Shown one piece after another: positions 1 to 6,288 of a DNA stretch of 6,288 bases (positions within the stretch are counted from its first letter, which is position 1; every line of letters begins with the position of its first letter). Location of the stretch: contig CALKDV010000100.1 in assembly GCA_938084085.1 (NCBI GenBank), forward strand, positions 1-6,288, in the 5' to 3' direction. The stretch comes from an uncultured Nannocystaceae bacterium. GTDB taxonomy: Bacteria > Myxococcota_A > Polyangia > Nannocystales > Nannocystaceae. The notes under the pieces were generated by a model. That model saw nothing but the letters and a program-made list of their open reading frames with translations. It made no database searches and had not been told where the DNA came from. The position numbers and the translations under genes are program-made.

Positions 1-26
1 GTCCCCACGAACTCTCAACGATGAGG

Positions 27-1031
27 TCACTGCGCCAAGATCGTATAGACGCCCGCACCCCACCAGCTGTTGGAGGTGGACTGCACCACGCTCCACGTGC
101 CGGTGGTCGGGTCCACGAACAAGACGTCTCCGTTGGAAGAAAAGGCGAAGACCGCGTCGGTCCACCCCGCCAATCCGAAGATTGATGAGTAACCGGTGAG
201 GGTCGCAACATCCGCGATCACCGCCCCGGTAGAAGGATCGACCGCCGCGATGACGTCGTCGGCGACCCCGGTCTTGTTCACGGCTCCGTAGGTCCCCACT
301 CCTTGAATGGAGAACGCATCCCCCGACGAGCTGTAGCCCGCCCCGTAGGTGCCGATGGAGGTGATGGAGACGTTGCCACCACCCACGGACAACTCATACC
401 ACTCTCCAGACGAGGCGATGCCCACCAGTGTGTCCAAGAGCGGGTCAAGCACCCCGGGCGGCACCAATGTAAGTCCGTTAAAGCTCTGCGGAAGATCCGC
501 GAGATAGACGCACGCCGCGGTGGTGGGGTCACACACAAACAAATCGTTGAACGTAACCGCGTACAGCACCCCATATCGGTCGATGGCGATATCTGTCACG
601 CTCCCTGGGCTTTGATCGTAGGTGAAGTTCCCCACCGTCGACACGGTGTAGGGGCTCCCAGGAAGCATCGTGAACAAGGTGGATGCGGTTTGGGCATAGA
701 CCAAGTTCGGCAGGGCGACCACGGGAAGGTTGGGATCGCTCGGGAAGGGATCGCTCTCATCCGGGATGCCGTCACTGTCGGTGTCGTCGTCCCCGTCCCC
801 GTCCCCGTCTCCATCCCCATCCCCATCTCCGTCTCCATCCCCATTGCCGGAGGTCGTCTCACCGCCCGACTCACTGCTCATCTCCGTATCGGTGCCGTCC
901 GTGTCGGTGCCGTCCGTATCCCCCGCCTCGGCCCCACCATCTGCCGAGAGCGTCACCTCGCTCCCGCCGCAGCCCCACACGCTCACGCACAATGGGATCG
1001 CCCACCACTCCAACAACCGGCGTTTCATCAT
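27..1031 (-). CDS. Putative surface lipoprotein with Gly-Asp repeat linker, hypothetical
   Basis: Probable exported lipoprotein of unknown function, about 334 residues. The chosen start is the first of two adjacent ATG codons (1031 or 1028); the open frame extends upstream only to a TTG at 1067, which would put 12 odd residues before the signal. The N-terminus is MMKRR, then a hydrophobic stretch and a lipobox-like VWGC, with Cys21 as the likely lipidated residue; Trp at -2 is unusual. Residues 22-63 are a Ser/Thr/Asp-rich linker, 64-81 are nine Gly-Asp pairs, and 83-91 read DTDSDGIPD, a thrombospondin type 3-like calcium-binding motif. The rest is beta-rich with Asp-Pro-(Ser/Thr)-Thr turns near 168, 265 and 307, suggesting propeller-like blades, and a possible disulfide pair (Cys167, Cys174). 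The signal and linker indicate display on the cell envelope; the role is not recognised. It lies downstream of tRNA-Arg on the same strand but behind a terminator, so it probably has its own promoter. Confidence 0.85.
   Translation of the reverse strand: MMKRRLLEWWAIPLCVSVWGCGGSEVTLSADGGAEAGDTDGTDTDGTDTEMSSESGGETTSGNGDGDGDGDGDGDGDGDGDDDTDSDGIPDESDPFPSDPNLPVVALPNLVYAQTASTLFTMLPGSPYTVSTVGNFTYDQSPGSVTDIAIDRYGVLYAVTFNDLFVCDPTTAACVYLADLPQSFNGLTLVPPGVLDPLLDTLVGIASSGEWYELSVGGGNVSITSIGTYGAGYSSSGDAFSIQGVGTYGAVNKTGVADDVIAAVDPSTGAVIADVATLTGYSSIFGLAGWTDAVFAFSSNGDVLFVDPTTGTWSVVQSTSNSWWGAGVYTILAQ
789..842 (-). repeat. Hexanucleotide tandem repeat encoding (Gly-Asp)9
   Basis: Nine tandem 6-base units of the form GG(G/A)GA(T/C) on the minus strand, in frame within the lipoprotein gene, each coding Gly-Asp. 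The units vary synonymously (GGG/GGA, GAC/GAT), but three identical GGGGAC copies lie next to each other at the end nearest the Asp-rich motif. Copy number can change by slippage without breaking the frame, because the unit is two codons. It forms an acidic flexible linker between the lipid anchor and the folded part. Confidence 0.9.
886..920 (-). repeat. 15-base tandem repeat (Asp/Thr/Gly linker), 2.3 copies
   Basis: Two 15-base copies on the plus strand, 886-900 and 901-915, differ at one base and are followed by a 5-base partial copy. On the coding (minus) strand they encode two DGTDT units in the acidic linker just after the lipidated cysteine. The unit is five codons, so the repeat is frame-preserving. 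Confidence 0.75.
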
Positions 1032-1037
1032 GGCCCC

Positions 1038-1067
1038 ACTATGCCAAAGGCCGAGCGCTCCCCACAA
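1038..1067 (-). promoter_or_regulatory. Candidate promoter of the lipoprotein gene
   Basis: On the minus strand a TTGTGG (1067-1062) is followed after 18 bases by CATAGT (1043-1038), which matches TATAAT at four of six positions. Six bases separate the -10 box from the first ATG, so the expected transcription start falls on or next to the A of that codon, which would make the mRNA leaderless. The element sits between the tRNA-Arg terminator and the gene. The -35 match is weak, so this is a candidate only. Confidence 0.3.
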
Positions 1068-1161
1068 CGCGGCCCCAGGGCTCGCGGCTATCGCCTCACC
1101 ATCGGGCGTTCACCGCCAACGCCATCGATCCGTCCGACGCGTCCTCCCGTCCGCGCGCCAT

Positions 1162-1194
1162 AAAAAAACCCTCCGCTTCGTGTGAAGCGGAGGG
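1162..1194 (-). terminator. Intrinsic terminator of tRNA-Arg
   Basis: A perfect 11-bp stem (1169-1179 pairing with 1184-1194) with a 4-base loop is followed on the minus strand by seven T residues (1168-1162). It begins only four bases beyond the tRNA discriminator base, so it should both end transcription of tRNA-Arg and set a short 3' trailer. It also insulates the downstream lipoprotein gene. Confidence 0.93.
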
Positions 1195-1198
1195 GGGG

Positions 1199-1272
<74 letters not shown>

Positions 1273-1283
1273 GTGGGGTCGGC

Positions 1284-1312
1284 AAGCTATCAGCGGTTGC
1301 GAGCGGGTGCAA
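1284..1312 (-). promoter_or_regulatory. Probable promoter of tRNA-Arg
   Basis: On the minus strand TTGCAC (1312-1307) and TAGCTT (1289-1284) are separated by exactly 17 bases, and the -10 box ends 11 bases before the tRNA 5' end, giving a leader of only about 5 bases. Individually the boxes are imperfect, but the same arrangement (TTGCAT, 17 bases, TAGTTT) stands before tRNA-Ser in this window, which strengthens both calls. Confidence 0.55.
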
Positions 1313-1519
1313 CCCGCCACACCCCCGAAATTATGTGCATCGCTGAGAGGCCTGCCCCTGGCTGGGCACGGAACACCCACGTCGCCGGTGCAGCGGTCTG
1401 TGGCCGCGTCGGACCGTCCGCTACCGACCACTGTTTCCCTCTCTCGCCGTCCGCTACGCGCGATTCACGCAACCGGGCCGATTCGTCCGTCCACGGACGG
1501 GGGCTCCACCGCTCGTGGC

Positions 1520-2284
1520 TCACGTCCCAAGACGGGCGACCAGCATCAATTGAAGCAGGGTGAGCAAGTTGTTGGCCGCGTGCACGCCCATGGCTGTGCG
1601 CAGCGAGCCGTTCATTCGATAGGCATTGGCAAACACCAGCGCCAACCACGCGTAGATTGCCAGACCGCTCCAGTTGCCGTGGCTCACCGCGAAGATCAGC
1701 GCAGGCAACGACCACGCCACCCACGACGGCGCCCACACCCGCAGCCGACGAAACAACAGCCCGCGATACACCCACTCCTCGGCCACGGGGGCGAGCACCA
1801 CCGCGCCGACCCACAAGGCCACCAAGTCCGCTGTCCAGGTACGCCCATCGCCCACCGCCTCAAGCACCTTGGCCTGCTCGTCCACCTCCACCCCGAGCAG
1901 CTCCATGATTCCGCCGATCAAGATGCTCCCCGCCACCGCCGCGCCCACATGGGCGGCCCACACCCCCCACGCGCGCGCCCGAGGCCGCGCGGGGCTCGTC
2001 GCGGGTCCACGCAAACCATGGGCCCCCATGGGCGGGGCCGGCACGCCAACCCACCGCACAGTGGCCGCGTAGACCAGCCCACACACCCCAAGCTGGAGCG
2101 GCGAAACCAGATACAGCGAGCCCCCTTCCATGACGCCCGGAGCCACAGCCGCGAGGCCGAGCACCACCAGCCAGCCGATCCCGAGCCCCCACACCAAGCA
2201 GCCCACCTCGAACACGATGCCCGTGGTGCGACCGTCCTCGCGCGGCCCGCTCGACCGCAGAGGGTCCGCGTGCTGATCGCGCAT
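1520..2284 (-). CDS. CPBP family intramembrane metalloprotease (CAAX prenyl protease-like)
   Basis: Integral membrane protein of about 254 residues with the hallmarks of the CPBP (Abi/CAAX protease, Rce1-like) family: an EEWVYR motif (E169, E170, R174) of the EExxxR type, FAVSH (F198, H202) of the FxxxH type, and HAANN (H235, N239) of the HxxxN type. These residues form the active site of this family of membrane-embedded peptidases. About six to eight hydrophobic segments are seen, with the motifs in the C-terminal half. Family members are linked to protein processing, bacteriocin maturation or self-immunity, but nothing nearby indicates a substrate. The open frame runs upstream to an ATG at 2407; I chose the ATG at 2284 because the upstream extension is charged, non-hydrophobic and lacks family features. 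A GTG at 2302 is possible. No strong ribosome binding site precedes any start. It lies alone between two tRNA genes. Confidence 0.88.
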   Translation of the reverse strand: MRDQHADPLRSSGPREDGRTTGIVFEVGCLVWGLGIGWLVVLGLAAVAPGVMEGGSLYLVSPLQLGVCGLVYAATVRWVGVPAPPMGAHGLRGPATSPARPRARAWGVWAAHVGAAVAGSILIGGIMELLGVEVDEQAKVLEAVGDGRTWTADLVALWVGAVVLAPVAEEWVYRGLLFRRLRVWAPSWVAWSLPALIFAVSHGNWSGLAIYAWLALVFANAYRMNGSLRTAMGVHAANNLLTLLQLMLVARLGT

Positions 2285-2310
2285 GGTTTCTGGTTTGCTC
2301 ACCAAGGTTG

Positions 2311-2339
2311 AGTGTCGCGCACGGGTTGGTCCGTCACAA
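2311..2339 (-). promoter_or_regulatory. Weak candidate promoter of the CPBP protease gene
   Basis: On the minus strand TTGTGA (2339-2334) and GACACT (2316-2311) are 17 bases apart, which would start transcription near 2304, about 20 bases before the preferred ATG at 2284. The -10 box matches the consensus at only three of six positions. If real, it rules out the upstream ATG at 2407 as the start. Confidence 0.2.
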
Positions 2340-2427
2340 GGGCACCCGCCCGCCGCCGCCCACCCGCGGCCGATGCTCCGTACCGGATCCGCAGGTCGCA
2401 AGCCCACATGACGAGGTCGGATTCAAC

Positions 2428-2456
2428 TTGCATAACAGGCGCGCCACCGTTAGTTT
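2428..2456 (+). promoter_or_regulatory. Probable promoter of tRNA-Ser
   Basis: TTGCAT (2428-2433) and TAGTTT (2451-2456) are separated by 17 bases. The expected transcription start is near 2463, giving a 5' leader of about 29 bases that contains a small hairpin, CCCC-GGTT-GGGG (2463-2474). The boxes and spacing match the element before tRNA-Arg (TTGCAC, 17 bases, TAGCTT) almost base for base. Confidence 0.55.
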
Positions 2457-2491
2457 CCCGATCCCCGGTTGGGGAGCAAGCACCCGTTTGA

Positions 2492-2578
2492 GGAGTCGTG
2501 GCCGAGAGGCTGAAGGCACAGGTTTGCTAAATCTGCGTAGGGGAAACCTTACCGTGGGTTCGAATCCCACCGACTCCG
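2492..2578 (+). tRNA. trnS: tRNA-Ser(GCU)
   Basis: An 87-base class II tRNA that reads AGU and AGC codons. The acceptor stem GGAGTCG/CGACTCC pairs fully; the anticodon stem CAGGT/ATCTG (one G-U pair) carries loop TTGCTAA with anticodon GCT at 2526-2528. A long variable arm (2536-2553) has a 6-bp stem and a GAAA loop, as expected for serine tRNA, and the T arm GTGGG/CCCAC with loop TTCGAAT is perfect. Discriminator G at 2578 agrees with seryl-tRNA synthetase identity. CCA is not encoded; CAA follows. Confidence 0.97.
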
Positions 2579-2580
2579 CA

Positions 2581-2615
2581 AGCGCCTCCATCCACCGATG
2601 GGGGCGCTTTTTTTT
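2581..2615 (+). terminator. Intrinsic terminator of tRNA-Ser
   Basis: A 12-bp stem with one G-U pair (2581-2592 with 2597-2608) and loop CACC is followed by eight T residues (2608-2615). It begins two bases after the tRNA discriminator base. It should end the tRNA transcript and separate it from the protein genes downstream. Confidence 0.95.
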
Positions 2616-2758
2616 GCGATCGGCGACATTGCGGGCACCATGGTCCCAGGCACGCGCGACCGCTCATTCTTGCCCCTGCACGGTCCCTTTGCGGGACTGA
2701 TCCATGCATCCGCGGCGTGTTCGCCTTAGAGATCGATCATACCCAAGGTTGGCCTTTG

Positions 2759-3166
2759 ATGTCTTCTCCCCAACTACGCTGCCTCACCCCTTATTTTGAG
2801 CTCTTTTCCCGCGACGACGTGGTGCACGTGCGGCGCACGGCCCGCCCCTTCGCGAGTCACGTGGAGGTCCACGCCGCCGCAGGTCGCATCCTGACGGCGC
2901 TCGAACCCACAGTCCGACCTGAACGCATGCTCCTCGATCTTCGCCGCAAGAGCGCGGAGTCCGATCGCGGCTTTGAGGCGGGCCTGTCCGCCCACCGCCG
3001 CTCCTTGGTGCAACGCGCCGAGCAGGTCGCCGTGGTCACCGACCTCGACTACGTGCGCCAGAGCCTGCACGCGCTCCCCGAGGGCGAGGCCCCACGCCTC
3101 CAGATCTTTGAAGACGAAGCCAGCGCCTTGGACTGGCTGGGCGTCAAATCCTCTTCGGCCGCCTAG
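2759..3166 (+). CDS. Small STAS/SpoIIAA-like domain protein, hypothetical
   Basis: Soluble protein of about 135 residues with no signal or membrane segment. The pattern is that of a STAS/SEC14-fold (SpoIIAA-like) single-domain protein: a beta strand at 20-25 (VVHVRR), RPF at 29-31, a helix at 34-48, a strand MLLDLR at 57-62, a helix at 68-86, then QVAVVTDLDYVRQ at 89-101 and the ending LQIFEDEASALDWL at 114-127, typical of these small proteins. The assignment comes from this pattern, not from a catalytic motif. The usual phosphorylatable STAS serine cannot be identified with confidence. The start is the ATG at 2759, with AAGG at 2745-2748 as a weak ribosome binding site; a GTG at 2717 in frame would add 14 residues. 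It ends 67 bases before the biotin carboxylase gene on the same strand, so co-transcription is possible but not shown. Function is unknown. Confidence 0.75.
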   Translation: MSSPQLRCLTPYFELFSRDDVVHVRRTARPFASHVEVHAAAGRILTALEPTVRPERMLLDLRRKSAESDRGFEAGLSAHRRSLVQRAEQVAVVTDLDYVRQSLHALPEGEAPRLQIFEDEASALDWLGVKSSSAA

Positions 3167-3233
3167 CGCCGGCCCCGCCCCGTCCACGCCCCCCATGACC
3201 GCGCCCCGCTCGGGGTGATACGGTGCGCGAACC

Positions 3234-4619
3234 ATGGCAGGAGGCTTTCATAAGCTCTTGATCGCCAATCGCGGCGAGGTGGCGGTGCGCATCGCCACCG
3301 CCTGCGACGCGATGGGCATCACCCCCGTCTTCGCGGTCTCCGCGGCGGACGCCCGCGCGCCGTACACCCGCGACCGAGAGACCGTGCTGCTCGGCCCCGC
3401 CCGCGCCAGCGAGTCCTACCTCGACATGACGCGCGTGGTCCAAGCGGCCGTGCAGACCGGCTGTACGGCGCTGCACCCCGGGTGGGGATTTTTGGCGGAG
3501 CAGCCGCGCTTCGCGGGGCTGTGTGAGCAACACGGTGTCACCTTCCTCGGACCGCCCGCCCATGTCATGCACCTGATGGGCAAAAAAACCCCGGCCAAGA
3601 AGGCCATGGGTCACGCGGGCCTCACCTTAATCCCCGGCAGTGACGGCATCTTGGCCAATCGCGACGAGGCCTTCGCGGTGGCCGAGTCCGTGGGCTACCC
3701 CGTGCTCTTGAAAGCCGAGAGCGGCGGCGGCGGACGAGGCATGCGCATCGCCCGGAGCGGCGACGAGGTGCGGCAGGCCTTCGACGACGCGAGCGCCGAG
3801 GCTCGGGCGGCCTTCGGCGACGACCGCGTCTACCTCGAGCGTCTCATCGAGGGCGGCCGCCATATCGAGCTTCAGCTGCTCGCGGATCGCTACGGCAACG
3901 TTGTGCACCTCGGCGAGCGCGACTGCACCGTGCAGCGCAACCACCAAAAGCTCATCGAGGAATCCCCCGCGCCGGTGCTCGACCCGGCGGAGCTCTCTCG
4001 CACCATCGCGGCCGCCGTGCACGCCACCGCCGCCATCGGCTACGTGGGCGCCGGCACCATGGAGTTCTTGCTCGACCAAGACGGCACCTTGCGATTCATG
4101 GAGATGAACACGCGCCTGCAGGTGGAGCACTGCGTCAGCGAGATGCGCAGCGGCGTGGACTTGGTCCAAGAGCAGATCCGCGTGGCCGCGGGGCACCCGC
4201 TGTCCATGACGCAAGACGACATCACGTTGACCGGCCACGCCATCGAGTGCCGGATCAACGCGGAGGATCCCAACGACAGCTTCCGCCCCGCCCCCGGCGC
4301 AATCACCACCTGGGAGATCCCCCGCGGCGAGGGCGTCCGGGTCGACACCCACGTGGAGGCGGGCTACGTGGTGCCGCCCCACTACGACAGCCTCTTGTGC
4401 AAGGTGATCACCCACGCCGACACCCGCGAGGCCGCCTGCGACAAGATGATCGCGGCGCTCAAGGAGCTTCGCTGCGAGGGGGTGCCCACCACGGCGCCCA
4501 TGCACCTCGAGATTCTGAACAACCTCAAGTTTCGCAGCGGTGACTACGACACCCGCGCCATCCCAGGCTGGCCCCCCACCCCGTCCACCCACACGAAGGA
4601 TGGACCGAGCGCCGCGTAG
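3234..4619 (+). CDS. accC: Biotin carboxylase subunit of an acyl-CoA carboxylase
   Basis: 461 residues, close to the E. coli AccC length. It catalyses ATP- and bicarbonate-dependent carboxylation of biotin on a carrier protein, the first half-reaction of acyl-CoA carboxylases, in the cytoplasm. In order: N-terminal KLLIANRGEVAVRI (7-20), HPGWGFLAE (81-89), K117, ATP-grasp K160 and glycine loop GGGGRGMR (164-171), H210, ERDCTVQRNHQK (228-239) with K239 equivalent to E. coli K238, E277 and E290 for metal, MNTRLQVEH (291-299) with R294, and HAIECRINAEDP (335-346) with R340. All the catalytic residues are present. Two motifs deviate: Trp84 for the usual Tyr in HPGYGF, and Asn236 for the usual Arg in QRRHQK. 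The C-terminal 20 residues are Pro/Ser/Thr-rich with no biotinyl domain, so the carrier protein is separate. No clear ribosome binding site precedes ATG 3234. The carboxyltransferase gene follows after 29 bases. The symbol denotes the family; the substrate is not established. Confidence 0.95.
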   Translation: MAGGFHKLLIANRGEVAVRIATACDAMGITPVFAVSAADARAPYTRDRETVLLGPARASESYLDMTRVVQAAVQTGCTALHPGWGFLAEQPRFAGLCEQHGVTFLGPPAHVMHLMGKKTPAKKAMGHAGLTLIPGSDGILANRDEAFAVAESVGYPVLLKAESGGGGRGMRIARSGDEVRQAFDDASAEARAAFGDDRVYLERLIEGGRHIELQLLADRYGNVVHLGERDCTVQRNHQKLIEESPAPVLDPAELSRTIAAAVHATAAIGYVGAGTMEFLLDQDGTLRFMEMNTRLQVEHCVSEMRSGVDLVQEQIRVAAGHPLSMTQDDITLTGHAIECRINAEDPNDSFRPAPGAITTWEIPRGEGVRVDTHVEAGYVVPPHYDSLLCKVITHADTREAACDKMIAALKELRCEGVPTTAPMHLEILNNLKFRSGDYDTRAIPGWPPTPSTHTKDGPSAA

Positions 4620-4636
4620 CGAGCCGCCTCGGCACC

Positions 4637-4642
4637 AGGAGA
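4637..4642 (+). promoter_or_regulatory. Ribosome binding site of the carboxyltransferase gene
   Basis: AGGAGA, complementary to the 16S rRNA 3' end, lies 6 bases before the ATG at 4649, within the 29-base gap after the biotin carboxylase stop codon. It fixes the start of the downstream gene and is the only near-consensus ribosome binding site among the protein genes of this window. Confidence 0.8.
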
Positions 4643-4648
4643 ACCCCC

Positions 4649-6288
<1,640 letters not shown>

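Noticed and set aside
1487..1500. Inverted repeat CCGTCC-AC-GGACGG about 20 bases beyond the CPBP stop as a terminator
   Set aside because: Only a 6-bp stem with an impossibly short 2-base loop unless frayed, and no T tract on the minus strand.
1307..2311. Plus-strand 334-codon frame opposite the CPBP protease
   Set aside because: Composition dominated by His/Arg/Pro/Gln with no domain; the minus strand carries the conserved membrane protease motifs.
2683..2697. GTCCC-TTTGC-GGGAC inverted repeat before the STAS-like gene as an operator
   Set aside because: Only 5-bp arms, seen once, with no promoter that I can place next to it.
2334..2709. Minus-strand frames with GGIRTHGKVSPTQI and ESVGFEPTVRFPLRRF, and a plus-strand frame over the same bases
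   Set aside because: They are translations of tRNA-Ser and its flanks, a common annotation artefact.
3195..3218. Seven-codon upstream reading frame before the biotin carboxylase gene, overlapping a CCCC-GCTC-GGGG inverted repeat
   Set aside because: No ribosome binding site, no regulatory amino acid pattern and no T tract; expected by chance in GC-rich DNA.
3582..3588. Run of seven A residues in the biotin carboxylase gene as a programmed frameshift site
   Set aside because: The in-frame codons are AAA AAA ACC after GGC, so no X XXY YYZ heptamer lies in the right phase, and the frame stays open with conserved sequence on both sides. It simply encodes the lysine pair.
3627..4592. Long minus-strand open frame (321 codons) opposite the biotin carboxylase gene
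   Set aside because: A shadow frame of a GC-rich gene: His/Gly/Ala/Val-rich composition, no recognisable domain, and the plus strand encodes a complete conserved enzyme.

Overview
The window looks like chromosomal DNA of a GC-rich deltaproteobacterial-type organism, most likely a myxobacterium of the Nannocystaceae group (Plesiocystis / Enhygromyxa / Nannocystis relatives). That placement is inference. It rests on strong G/C preference at third codon positions, on a surface lipoprotein with a long Gly-Asp repeat running into a thrombospondin-3-like Asp motif (a style I associate with that group), and on monocistronic tRNA genes without encoded CCA. No phage, transposon, CRISPR or integration signature was seen.

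Layout. Bases 27-1031 (minus) encode a secreted lipoprotein with a (Gly-Asp)9 linker and a beta-rich, possibly propeller-like C-terminal region. Upstream on the same strand come an intrinsic terminator and tRNA-Arg(ACG) (1199-1272) with its promoter. Next, on the minus strand, is a CPBP-family (CAAX protease / bacteriocin-processing-like) membrane protease (1520-2284). From about 2428 everything reads on the plus strand: a promoter, tRNA-Ser(GCU) (2492-2578) with a very strong terminator, a small STAS/SpoIIAA-like protein (2759-3166), a free-standing biotin carboxylase (3234-4619), and a carboxyltransferase running off the right edge (4649 to beyond 6288).

How the genes work together. The last two genes form a clear operon (29 bases apart, consensus Shine-Dalgarno) and make two of the three functions of a biotin-dependent acyl-CoA carboxylase. 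No biotin carboxyl carrier protein is in the window, so it must lie downstream or elsewhere. The carboxyltransferase looks most like the glutaconyl-CoA decarboxylase alpha-subunit type, yet it is paired with an ATP-dependent biotin carboxylase, which points to carboxylation; the acyl-CoA substrate cannot be read from the sequence.

The most useful observations are: (1) both tRNA genes have upstream elements fitting one pattern, TTGCA[C/T]-N17-TAG[C/T]TT, a candidate stable-RNA promoter consensus for this organism; (2) the unusual pairing in the carboxylase operon; (3) substitutions in otherwise invariant biotin carboxylase motifs; (4) a U-U mismatch in the T stem of tRNA-Arg; and (5) a contrast between genes with no clear ribosome binding site (one apparently leaderless) and the operon-internal gene with a perfect one. 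I found no convincing new multi-gene system; this is mainly an ordinary housekeeping region with some details worth checking.
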